Of a stretch of 64,000 nucleotides of DNA, positions 16,556 through 24,371 are shown one piece after another (the first letter of the stretch is position 1; the number at the start of each line of letters is the position of its first letter). Origin of the DNA: Aquariibacter sp964433315 (GTDB lineage Bacteria; Pseudomonadota; Gammaproteobacteria; Burkholderiales; Burkholderiaceae_C). A program made the translations under genes and the position numbers. Under the pieces are notes generated by a model that searched no databases, was not told where the DNA came from, and saw only the letters and a program-made list of their open reading frames with translations. The stretch spans positions 1 through 64,000 of the forward strand of contig CAYSQO010000003.1 in the NCBI GenBank assembly GCA_964433315.1, given 5' to 3'.

Positions 16556-16964
16556 GGGGCGGGGAGTTCAAGGCGCTTGGCGCATTGTCGTCGGCCGTTC
16601 CGCCGGACGCGGGCGCCGGGCCGTAGACCCAGCCCGCCTGCTCGTGCACCGCCACGGGCTGAAGCCGGCCCCGGCCGCAGGGGCCGCCCAGGCAGCGGCC
16701 GCTGCGCGGCTCGTAGGCGGCGCCATGCAGGGCGCAGACCAGCTCGCGGCCCTCGGCGTCCCAGAACTGGCCGGGGTTCCAGTCCAGCTCGGCCGGCTGG
16801 TGCGCACAGCGGTTCAGGTAGGCGCGCAGCTCACCGTCGACGCGCAGCACGAAGGCAGCCTGCGGCCGGCCGTCCGGTCCGCGCAGCTCGAAGCGATGGG
16901 CGGCGCCGCGCTCGGGCAGATCTTCGCTGCGACAGAGCGGCTCGCCGAGGGAGTGCACGCTCAC
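16545..16964 (-). CDS. Rieske [2Fe-2S] domain protein
   Basis: A 139-residue small Rieske protein with the cluster ligands in RCAHQPAEL and, 20 residues later, CALHGAAYEPRSGRCLGGPC. The ligand order Cys-x-His ... Cys-x2-His is standard. There is no transmembrane segment, so it is probably a soluble ferredoxin-like protein. A GTG start at 16964 is proposed: it follows a GAGG site and lies 10 bases after the HAD gene stop; a TTG at 16970 is the alternative. It overlaps sppA by 11 bases. The redox partner is unknown. Confidence 0.85.
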   Translation of the reverse strand: MSVHSLGEPLCRSEDLPERGAAHRFELRGPDGRPQAAFVLRVDGELRAYLNRCAHQPAELDWNPGQFWDAEGRELVCALHGAAYEPRSGRCLGGPCGRGRLQPVAVHEQAGWVYGPAPASGGTADDNAPSALNSPPHAR

Positions 16965-16974
16965 TTCCAAGACC

Positions 16975-17670
16975 TCAGGCGTGGTCGCGCAGCCACTGGT
17001 CGAGGGCCTGCATCGAGGGCAGCACGGCCAGCGGACCGAAGGCGTGGAGCGACTCTGGCGGGTGGGCGCCGTAGCCCACGGCCAGGGCGGCGGTGCCGGC
17101 GTTGGCAGCAAGCTGCAGGTCGTGGCTGGTGTCGCCGACCATCAGGGTGTGCTCGGCCCGCACGCCGAAGTGATCGATCAGCTCCAGCAGCATGCGCGGG
17201 TGCGGCTTGCTGTGGGTCTCGTCGGCGGTGCGGCTGGCGTCGAAGTAGTGGCCGAGCCGGCGGCCCGGGGGGGCGTCCGGACCGGGTGGCCGCTCGAGCA
17301 CCTCGTCCAGGCCGCGGCGCGACTTGCCGGTGGCAATCGCCAGCCGGTGGCCGCGGGCGCGCAGGCCTTCGAGCAGCTCGACCGTGCCGGGGAAGAGGCT
17401 CAGGCCCTGCTGCTGGGCCAGGTAGTGCACGCGGTAGGCGGCCACCAGATCGGGGATCTGCGCGGCCGGCAGGCCGGGGGCCACCTGGCGCAGGGCCTCG
17501 TGCAGGCCCAGGCCGATGACATGGCTGGCCGCCTCGGGACTGGGCACCGGCTGGCCGATGTCGGCGCAGGCCGCGCGCAGGGCCTGGACGATCAGCGCGG
17601 TGGAGTCGTAGAGCGTGCCGTCCCAGTCGAAGACGATCAGCTCGAAGCGGCGCGGGCTGCGGCCCATCAT
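16975..17670 (-). CDS. HAD-family phosphatase, Gph-like
   Basis: A 231-residue HAD hydrolase with motif I FDWDGTLYDSTALI, motif II ATGKSRRGLDEVL, and motifs III/IV in HSKPHPRMLLELI and MVGDTSHDLQLAANAGT. It resembles phosphoglycolate phosphatase, but this rluC-linked subgroup (YrfG/Gph-like in Burkholderiales) has no settled substrate. Its ATG at 17670 overlaps the rluC stop by four bases (ATGA), a typical coupled start. An insertion of about ten residues (PPGPDAPPGRR) separates motif II from the next helix. Confidence 0.85.
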   Translation of the reverse strand: MMGRSPRRFELIVFDWDGTLYDSTALIVQALRAACADIGQPVPSPEAASHVIGLGLHEALRQVAPGLPAAQIPDLVAAYRVHYLAQQQGLSLFPGTVELLEGLRARGHRLAIATGKSRRGLDEVLERPPGPDAPPGRRLGHYFDASRTADETHSKPHPRMLLELIDHFGVRAEHTLMVGDTSHDLQLAANAGTAALAVGYGAHPPESLHAFGPLAVLPSMQALDQWLRDHA

Positions 17671-18734
17671 GCCGCCCCCGCCGGGGCCGCCGCGGGCGGC
17701 AGCGCGGCCAGCAGCGCGGCGCAGGCCGGCGGCAGCGGAGCCTCCAGGTCCAGGGTCTGGCCTTGGACCGGGTGGGTGAAGCTCAGGCGTCGGGCGTGGA
17801 GGAACATGCGTTCGAAGCGGAGGGCGACGCCGGGCTGCTCGCCCCGCGCCAGGGCCTTGTTGAGGACGAAGTCGCCGTACTTGTCGTCGCCGACGATGGG
17901 GTGGCCGGCGCCGGCCAGGTGCACGCGGATCTGGTGGGTGCGGCCGGTCTTGATGGTCACGTCGAGCAGGGTGTAACCGGCAAAGCGCTGCAGCACCCGC
18001 ACCAGGGTGATCGAGCGCTTGCCCTGCGGGTCCTCGGGCGTGGTGGCGCGCACGCGGCGCTCGCCCTCGCCGTCCAGGTACTTGTGCAGGGGCACGTCGA
18101 TCACCTTCAGCCGGGTCGGCCAGTCGCCCTGCACCAGGGCGGCGTAGGTCTTGCCCGTCTCGCGCTGGCGCAGCTGCTCCTGCAGCAGGGCCAGGGCCTG
18201 GCGCTTCTTGGCCACGATCAGCAGGCCGGAGGTCTCCTTGTCCAGGCGGTGCACCAGCTCCAGCATCGCCGCCGCCGGGCGGGCCCGGCGCAGCTGCTCG
18301 ATCACCCCGAAGCTGACCCCGCTGCCGCCGTGCACGGCCACGCCGGCCGGCTTGTCGATCACCAGCAGGGCCTCGTCCTCGTGCACGACCGGGAACTCGC
18401 GCGGCGGCGCCGGAGCCTCGCCGGCCGCCTCGCCGCGCGGGGCCACCCGCACCGGCGGCAGCCGCACGCTGTCGCCGCGGGCCAGGCGGGTGTCGGCCGC
18501 GGCGCGGCCCTTGTTCACCCGCACCTCGCCGCTGCGGATGATGCGGTAGACGTGGGTCTTGGGCACGCCCTTGAGCGTGCGGATCAGGAAGTTGTCGAGG
18601 CGCTGGCCATCGCCGGCCTCGCCGACCTCGACCCACTGCACGGCCGGCTCCGGCACCGGGGCACGGGGCGCGGCCGGGGCCGTCGACCGGGACGCCGCAG
18701 GGGCGGTGGAAGCGCCGCGCGGGGCCTCATTCAA
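17667..18734 (-). CDS. rluC: 23S rRNA pseudouridine synthase RluC
   Basis: A roughly 355-residue RluA-family pseudouridine synthase that modifies 23S rRNA U955/U2504/U2580 in E. coli. An S4 domain (GQRLDNFLIRTLKGVPKTHVYRII) precedes the catalytic domain with the active Asp in VHRLDKETSGLLIVAKK, RTHQIRVHLAGAGHPIVGDDKYGD, and RMFLHARRLSFTHP. The start is uncertain. A TTG at 18734 gives the Ala/Pro-rich N-terminal extension common in Burkholderiales but lacks a good ribosome site; a GTG at 18641 has GGAG six bases upstream and gives 325 residues. The gene is divergent from rne, as in many betaproteobacteria. Confidence 0.9.
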   Translation of the reverse strand: MNEAPRGASTAPAASRSTAPAAPRAPVPEPAVQWVEVGEAGDGQRLDNFLIRTLKGVPKTHVYRIIRSGEVRVNKGRAAADTRLARGDSVRLPPVRVAPRGEAAGEAPAPPREFPVVHEDEALLVIDKPAGVAVHGGSGVSFGVIEQLRRARPAAAMLELVHRLDKETSGLLIVAKKRQALALLQEQLRQRETGKTYAALVQGDWPTRLKVIDVPLHKYLDGEGERRVRATTPEDPQGKRSITLVRVLQRFAGYTLLDVTIKTGRTHQIRVHLAGAGHPIVGDDKYGDFVLNKALARGEQPGVALRFERMFLHARRLSFTHPVQGQTLDLEAPLPPACAALLAALPPAAAPAGAA

Positions 18735-18738
18735 CGAC

Positions 18739-18767
18739 TTCGAACGGGCGCTGCGGCCACCTATAAT
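18739..18767 (+). promoter_or_regulatory. Candidate rne promoter
   Basis: A perfect TATAAT at 18762-18767 lies 17 bases after TTCGAA (18739-18744, 3 of 6 matches to the -35 consensus). Transcription would start near 18774, pointing to rne. It sits immediately upstream of the proposed TTG start of rluC on the other strand. Confidence 0.6.
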
Positions 18768-18773
18768 CCGTCG

Positions 18774-19437
18774 GTCCACAAGCGCGCCGTAAGTGTTTGA
18801 TTCGCCTGAGTTTACCGGCGCTCGCGCCGCGCTCCGGACACCGCGCCACCGCTGGTGGCGCCACTTTGAGGTGATGCAACGCTGCGTCGACCCGGTCAGA
18901 CCGTCTCCCAATGCGAACGGTGGATCCGGTTCCGCAGCGGCAGAACCGATGCCCAGACCCTCCGAAACAAGGTTTCCCGGCGGCAGCCGCGCCGCCCCGG
19001 CCCACCCGGCCGGTTGCATGCGGCTGCCGCCCGCGTCCCGCCCCGAACCGGACCCATCCGGATGAAGTCGACCCGCCCCCTCCTCGCGCCTGCCCGCCGC
19101 CCTGCCCCGCCCCGCGCGGCGCGGGGCGCCGGCGGATCGTCGCGCCGGGATGCGGGGCGACCCGACGCCGCCGAGCCGCCCCGCGTGCCCGGCCGCGCAT
19201 CCTGATCCCACCGCCCCGGGGCGACGCTCGTGCCAACGCGACCCCGTCGAGCCTTGCGGCTCGGTGGGTCGTCCAGGGCGATTCCTTCCGGCGTCTGGCG
19301 TCGTTTCGTGCATCGACGGGCCTGCCCCTGTCCGCATCCTGCGGGCGGGATCGGCAGGCCGCCTGCCCCGTTCCGCCTGCCTCGGCAGCGGCCGGGGCCG
19401 AGTCGGCCGTCCCCCCGGGGCGGCCGGGAGATGTCAG
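18774..19437 (+). other. Long 5' leader of rne
   Basis: About 660 bases separate the TATAAT-type promoter from the rne start, and no convincing gene is present. A stable hairpin, GCGCCACC (18843-18850) with GGTGGCGC (18854-18861) closed by a GCT triloop, lies about 70 bases into the transcript. In E. coli the 361-nt rne leader mediates feedback control by RNase E; a similar role here is inference. An in-frame upstream extension of rne (from 19150) lacks RNase E homology and is not counted as coding. Confidence 0.5.
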
Positions 19438-22400
19438 ATGAAACGCATGCTGATCAATGCCACGCAGCCGGAAGAGCGGCGCCTGGCCATCGTTGACGGG
19501 CAGAAGCTCCTCGACTTCGAAACCGAGATCGAAGGGCGCGAACAGCGCAAGGGCAACATCTACAAGGCCGTCGTCACCCGCGTCGAGCCCTCGCTGGAAG
19601 CCTGCTTCGTCGACTACGGCGAAGACCGCCACGGCTTCCTGCCCTTCAAGGAAATCGCGCGCAGCTACTTCAAGGAGGGCGTCGAGGCCAAGAACGCCCG
19701 CATCCAGGACGTCATCAAGGAGGGCCAGTCCCTCGTCGTCCAGGTCGAGAAGGAAGAGCGCGGCAACAAGGGCGCCGCGCTGACCACCTTCGTCAGCCTG
19801 GCCGGCCGCTACCTGGTGCTGATGCCCAACAACCCGCGCGGCGGCGGCGTCAGCCGGCGCATCGAGGGCGAGCAGCGCGAGGAGCTCAAGGAGAACCTCG
19901 AACAGCTCGAATACCCCAAGGGCATGAGCCTGATCGCCCGCACCGCGGGCATCGGCCGCTCGGCCGACGAGCTGCAGTGGGACCTGAACTACCTGCTCAA
20001 GCTCTGGACGGCGATCGACGACGCCACCGGCGGCAAGGGCGCCTTCCTGATCTACCAGGAAAGCTCGCTCGTCATCCGCGCCATCCGCGACTACTTCACC
20101 GCGGACATCGGCGAGATCCTGATCGACACCGACGACATCTACGAGCAGGCCAAGCAGTTCATGCTGCACGTGATGCCGGACACCGCGCATCGCGTCAAGC
20201 GCTACCGCGACGACGCGCCGCTGTTCAGCCGCTTCCAGATCGAGCACCAGATCGAGACGGCCTTCAGCCGCACGGTCAACCTGCCCAGCGGCGGCGCCAT
20301 CGTGATCGACCACACCGAGGCCCTGGTCTCGGTCGACGTCAACTCCGCCCGCTCGACCCGCGGCACCGACATCGAGGAAACCGCCACGCGGACCAACCTC
20401 GAAGCCGCCGACGAGATCGCCCGCCAGGCCCGCCTGCGCGACCTGGGCGGCCTGATCGTCGTGGACTTCATCGACATGGAGGAGTCCAAGAACCGCCGCG
20501 AAGTCGAGACCCGCCTGCGCGACGCGCTGCGCAACGACCGCGCCCGCGTGCAGTTCAGCCCCATCAGCAAGTTCGGCCTGCTGGAGATGAGCCGCCAGCG
20601 CCTGCGCCCCGCGCTGAGCGAAGGCAGCCACATCACCTGCCCGCGCTGCAACGGCACCGGCCACATCCGCGACACCGAATCCTCGGCGCTGCAGATCCTG
20701 CGCATCATCCAGGAAGAGGCCCTCAAGGAAGGCACCGCCGCCGTCCACGTGCAGGTGCCGGTCGAGGTGACCAGCTTCCTGCTCAACGAGAAGCGCACCG
20801 AGATCACCAAGATCGAGCTCAAGCAGCGCACCACCGTGCTGCTGGTGCCCAACAAGCACCTGGAGACGCCGAACTACAAGCTCGAACGCCTGCGCCACGA
20901 CGACCCGCGCCTGGAGAACCTGCAGGCCAGCTACACCATGATCGAGGAGCCGGACGACGAGGTCTCGATCAGCCGGCGCGAGAAGGCCAAGGCCAAGCAG
21001 GAGCCGGTGCTCAAGGGCGTGCTGCCCGACCAGCCGGCCCCGGTGGCGGCCCCTGCCCCGGCCCCGGTGGCTGCTGCCCCGGTCGCCGCGCCGGCGCCGG
21101 CGCCCCTCGCCCCCGCCCCGGTCGCCGCGGCCCCCGCGGCGGGTGGCGGCTTCTTCGGCTGGCTCAAGCGCCTCTTCGGCGCCCCGGCGGCCACGCCGGA
21201 AGCCACCCCGTCTGCCGCGCCGGCCCCGGTCGGCAGCCCGGCCCCCGCCAAGCCGGCCGACGGCCGCGAGGCTCGCAATGGCGAACGCCGCGGCGGCCGG
21301 GGCGGTCGCAATGGCGAACGTGCGGGCGAGCGCGGTGAACGCGCCGAGCGTGGCGAACGTGGGGATCGGCCGGAGCGCGGCGAGCGTCCCGAGCGCGGCG
21401 AGCGCCCGGACCGGGCCGAACGCGGCGAAGCCCGCGCCGGCCGTCCGCGTGGCCCGCGCAGCGAAACCGAGGGCAGCACGCAAGCCGCCCCCGAGGCCCG
21501 TTCGGGCGAAGACCGCCGCCCGCCGCGTGGCGAGCGCCCGGAACGGGGCGAACGCGCCGAGCGGGGTGAGCGGGCCGAACGTGGCGAGCGCCGCGTCGAG
21601 GCCACCGCCCCGGCCGAGACCGCCGCGGACGCCAGCCTCACCCTGTCGGACACGCCGGAGCTTCTGACCCTCGCGGCCGAAGGTGCGGACGCCCAGGCCG
21701 AGGCCAGCGAGCGCAACGGTCGCCGTCGCCGCCGTGGCGGCCGGGGCCGTGGCGAACGCAGCGAGCGTCCGGAAGGCAGCGAGGACAGCCCGGCCGCCGA
21801 AGGCGCCGACGCCTCGAGCGAAAGCCCCGCCCGCGAGGCGACCGAGACCCCGTCCGACGCCCCCGCCACGCCCGCCGCAGGCGAGGCCGAAGCGGGCGAG
21901 GCCGGCGAAGCCCGCCGTCCGCGTCGCGGAGGCCGTGGCCGCCGCCGCGACGGTGAGCCCCGTGCCGAGGGCGAGACCCCGGCCGCCGAGGCCACGCCGG
22001 AAGCTGTCGCCCCGGCCCCCGCCGCCGGCGCCTGGTGGGAAGACGCCGCCCCGGCCGTGCCCGCCGCACCCGCCCCTGCGCCCGCAGCGAGCGAGGCGGC
22101 GGCCGAACCGGCTCCGATGATCGAGCCGGCCGCGGCGCCGGTCGAGGAGGCGCCCGCCGCCGCCCCGGCCCTCGCGGCGACCGCAGCACCGGTCGAAACC
22201 GTGGTCGAAGCCCCCCTCGCGGCCCCGGCCCCGGCCCCGACCCCGGCTCCGGCCCCGGTCGCCCAGCCCGGCTACACCCTGCCGATCGCGCAGCTCGAAG
22301 GGGTGGCCCGCGGGGCCGGCCTGGAGTGGGTGCAGTCCGACGCGGCCAAGGTCGCCGAGGTGCAGGCCGCCATCGCCGCCACCCCGGCGCCGGTGCATGT

Positions 22401-22503
22401 GCCGCGCCAGCCCCGGCCGCCGGTCGTGCTGGATGAAGGCCCGCTGATCCTGGTCGAGACCCGCAAGGATCTGGCCGATCTCAAGCTGCCCTTCGAGAGC
22501 TGA
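19438..22503 (+). CDS. rne: Ribonuclease E
   Basis: A 1021-residue RNase E, the membrane-tethered endonuclease that starts mRNA decay and processes rRNA and tRNA. The N terminus MKRMLINATQPEERRLA is diagnostic. An S1 domain follows, then the catalytic DNase-I-like region with Asp in VDVNSARS (about 300) and VVDFIDM (about 343), and the zinc link C401-P-R-C404. The C-terminal half is disordered: a Pro/Ala linker, an amphipathic membrane-binding helix FFGWLKRLFG (572-581), a long Arg/Glu-rich RGERxERGER tract (about 610-720), Pro/Ala stretches and a conserved last segment ending KLPFES. It has a long leader and a clear terminator. No adjacent degradosome gene is seen. Confidence 0.97.
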   Translation: MKRMLINATQPEERRLAIVDGQKLLDFETEIEGREQRKGNIYKAVVTRVEPSLEACFVDYGEDRHGFLPFKEIARSYFKEGVEAKNARIQDVIKEGQSLVVQVEKEERGNKGAALTTFVSLAGRYLVLMPNNPRGGGVSRRIEGEQREELKENLEQLEYPKGMSLIARTAGIGRSADELQWDLNYLLKLWTAIDDATGGKGAFLIYQESSLVIRAIRDYFTADIGEILIDTDDIYEQAKQFMLHVMPDTAHRVKRYRDDAPLFSRFQIEHQIETAFSRTVNLPSGGAIVIDHTEALVSVDVNSARSTRGTDIEETATRTNLEAADEIARQARLRDLGGLIVVDFIDMEESKNRREVETRLRDALRNDRARVQFSPISKFGLLEMSRQRLRPALSEGSHITCPRCNGTGHIRDTESSALQILRIIQEEALKEGTAAVHVQVPVEVTSFLLNEKRTEITKIELKQRTTVLLVPNKHLETPNYKLERLRHDDPRLENLQASYTMIEEPDDEVSISRREKAKAKQEPVLKGVLPDQPAPVAAPAPAPVAAAPVAAPAPAPLAPAPVAAAPAAGGGFFGWLKRLFGAPAATPEATPSAAPAPVGSPAPAKPADGREARNGERRGGRGGRNGERAGERGERAERGERGDRPERGERPERGERPDRAERGEARAGRPRGPRSETEGSTQAAPEARSGEDRRPPRGERPERGERAERGERAERGERRVEATAPAETAADASLTLSDTPELLTLAAEGADAQAEASERNGRRRRRGGRGRGERSERPEGSEDSPAAEGADASSESPAREATETPSDAPATPAAGEAEAGEAGEARRPRRGGRGRRRDGEPRAEGETPAAEATPEAVAPAPAAGAWWEDAAPAVPAAPAPAPAASEAAAEPAPMIEPAAAPVEEAPAAAPALAATAAPVETVVEAPLAAPAPAPTPAPAPVAQPGYTLPIAQLEGVARGAGLEWVQSDAAKVAEVQAAIAATPAPVHVPRQPRPPVVLDEGPLILVETRKDLADLKLPFES

Positions 22504-22541
22504 TCGCCCGGCCGCCGCCTCGCCGCGGCCTGCGCATTCCA

Positions 22542-22567
22542 AGGCCCCGCACCCGCGGGGCCTTTTT
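22542..22567 (+). terminator. Rho-independent terminator of rne
   Basis: The 9-bp stem AGGCCCCGC/GCGGGGCCT (22542-22550 with 22555-22563) has an ACCC loop and is followed by a T5 run. It lies about 40 bases after the rne stop. Confidence 0.92.
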
Positions 22568-22669
22568 GCTTGCGGGGACGGCCCTCCGCGCGAAATCCCC
22601 CGCCCGGCAAGGGCGGGGGGTGCACCGCATCATCCGCGGCATTCCCCCACCGACCCAGCCGCCTCTGCC

Positions 22670-23641
22670 ATGCAACGTCGCCACCTCCTTGCCGCCGGCC
22701 TGTCGGCCGCGGCCGTCTCCCCCCTGGCCTGGCTCGCGGCCTCGGGCGCCTGGGCCCAGGCGCCCGCCGAACTGGGCGCGCCCAGCCTGCCGTCGCCCGG
22801 CTTCCGCCGGATGAAGGTGGGCGAAGCCGAGGTGATCGCGCTGAACGACGGCGTCGCCCGCCGCCCCCTGGGCGAGGAGTTCGTGAAGAACGCGCCCCTG
22901 ACCGAGGTGCGCGCCCTGCTGGCCAGCCAGGGCCTGCCGACCACGCACATCGACATCCCCTTCACCGCCTTCCTGCTGCGGATCGGCGGGCGCCGCATCC
23001 TGCTGGACACCGGCTTCGCCGACCACGGCGGCCCGGGCACCGGCCGCCTGACGGCCCAGCTGGCCGCCGCGGGCTTCCAGCCCGAGGACATCGACACCGT
23101 GCTGATCAGCCACTACCACGGCGATCACATCCAGGGCCTGCGCCGCAAGGACGGCAGCCTGGTCTACCCGCGCGCCCAGGTGTGGGTGCCCGAGCCCGAG
23201 CACGCCTTCTGGATGGACGAGGCCGCGATGAACGCCCGCCCCGAGGCCCAGCGCGGCGGCTTCCAGGTGGCGCGCCGGGTGTTCGCGGGCCAGCCCGCCC
23301 TGGACCTGCAGCGCTTCACGCCGGGCAGCGAACTGGCCCCGGGCCTGCGCTCCCTCGCCGCCTTCGGCCACACGCCGGGCCACACCCTGTTCGAGCTGCA
23401 GTCCGCCGGCCAGACCTTCGTCTACGTCGCCGACCTCACCAACGTGCCAGCCCTCTTCGCCCGCAACCCGGACTGGGCCGTCAGCTTCGACATGGACGCC
23501 GAAGCCGCCCGTCGCGTGCGCCGCGCCACCCTGCAGCGCGTGGTCGACACGCAGGCCCTGGTCGGCGGCTACCACTTCCCCTTCCCCGCCTTCGGCCGCA
23601 TCGCGGCGCAGGGGGAAGGCTATGCCTTTCAGCCGGCCTGA
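22670..23641 (+). CDS. Exported metallo-beta-lactamase-fold hydrolase
   Basis: A 323-residue MBL-fold hydrolase. Residues 1-30 form a signal peptide with a twin Arg (QRRHLLAA) and an AWAQA cleavage region, so Tat export is likely. The zinc motif HYHGDH lies at about 147-152, further ligands are in FGHTPGHT and YVADLT, and the late His is in GGYHFPFP. The sequence resembles the MBL families annotated as quorum-quenching lactonase-like or AttM-like, but the substrate cannot be fixed. It overlaps the histidine-phosphatase gene by 20 bases, indicating an operon of two exported hydrolases. Confidence 0.87.
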   Translation: MQRRHLLAAGLSAAAVSPLAWLAASGAWAQAPAELGAPSLPSPGFRRMKVGEAEVIALNDGVARRPLGEEFVKNAPLTEVRALLASQGLPTTHIDIPFTAFLLRIGGRRILLDTGFADHGGPGTGRLTAQLAAAGFQPEDIDTVLISHYHGDHIQGLRRKDGSLVYPRAQVWVPEPEHAFWMDEAAMNARPEAQRGGFQVARRVFAGQPALDLQRFTPGSELAPGLRSLAAFGHTPGHTLFELQSAGQTFVYVADLTNVPALFARNPDWAVSFDMDAEAARRVRRATLQRVVDTQALVGGYHFPFPAFGRIAAQGEGYAFQPA

Positions 23642-24308
23642 GGCTGCCCGCGCGGGCCGGCGCCACCTGCTGCGCGCCGGCTGGGCGCTCGGCCTGGACC
23701 TGGGGCTGCGCGGCGGAGGGCATGCCGCACGAATAGCCCGCGGCGTGGCGGGCGGCGCCGCAGGGCTGGCGGCCGGCGCAAGCCAGGCCTCCGAGGACGC
23801 GATCGCGGACCTGTTGCGCCAGGGCGGCCTGGTCATGGCCTTCCGCCACGCGCTCGCGCCCGGCACCTTCGACCCACCCGGCTTCCGTCTGGACGACTGC
23901 CACAGCCAGCGCAATCTGTCCGAGGCCGGCCGCGCCCAGGCCCGCCAGATTGGCGCCTGGTTCGAAACCCGCGGCCTCCGCCCGGCCCGCGTGCGCAGCA
24001 GCCCCTGGTGCCGCTGCCTGGACACCGCCCACCTGGCCTTCGGTACGGCCGAAACCTGGCCTGCACTCGGCTCGCCCCACGGCGCCCGCGAAGGCACGAA
24101 TGCCGAGAACCTGGCCGCCCTGCGCCAGGCCCTGAGTGAAGCCAGCGACGCACCCGGCCGCTTCGAGGTGTGGGTGACCCACATGTTCGTGCTGGCCGAC
24201 CTGGGCCTAGGCGGCGCCAGCTCGGGCGAGGGCCTGCTGCTGCGCGCTCGCCCGGCGGGGGAGGTGGAACTGGTGGGTCGACTGGCAGCGCCGAGGCTCA
24301 CCCCATGA
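23622..24308 (+). CDS. Histidine phosphatase-superfamily protein, probably exported
   Basis: A 228-residue histidine-phosphatase-superfamily protein. The catalytic region reads VMAFRHALAPGTFDPPGF and then NLSEAGRAQARQIGAWF; SSPWCRCLDTAHLAF and the late VTHMFVLADL supply the other active-site Arg and His. The motif is RHA rather than the usual RHG, as in the exported subgroup that includes YfhR-like and PgmB-like proteins. The N terminus carries Arg-Arg followed by a Gly/Leu/Ala-rich segment that may be a signal sequence. The start overlaps the MBL gene by 20 bases and could lie further downstream. The substrate is unknown. Confidence 0.75.
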   Translation: MPFSRPEAARAGRRHLLRAGWALGLDLGLRGGGHAARIARGVAGGAAGLAAGASQASEDAIADLLRQGGLVMAFRHALAPGTFDPPGFRLDDCHSQRNLSEAGRAQARQIGAWFETRGLRPARVRSSPWCRCLDTAHLAFGTAETWPALGSPHGAREGTNAENLAALRQALSEASDAPGRFEVWVTHMFVLADLGLGGASSGEGLLLRARPAGEVELVGRLAAPRLTP

Positions 24309-24371
24309 GCTGCAGCCCCACAACAATGAGCTCCTCCCGGGACCTCAGCAGCCCCTTGCTGCCATCTCACC

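Noticed and set aside
21281..21600. Repeat-rich DNA resembling a tandem or CRISPR-like array
   Set aside because: The repeats are imperfect, in frame with rne and code for Arg/Glu repeats of the RNase E tail; there are no uniform spacers.
18727..22542. Open frame of about 1270 codons antisense to rne
   Set aside because: It is a by-product of high GC and RNase E codon usage; the translation is Gly/Arg/Ala-rich with no known domain, while the plus strand codes for a clear RNase E.
24309..24371. Attachment site or insertion-sequence end next to the low-GC islet
   Set aside because: No direct repeat, tRNA, integrase or transposase was found on either side; only composition suggests transfer.
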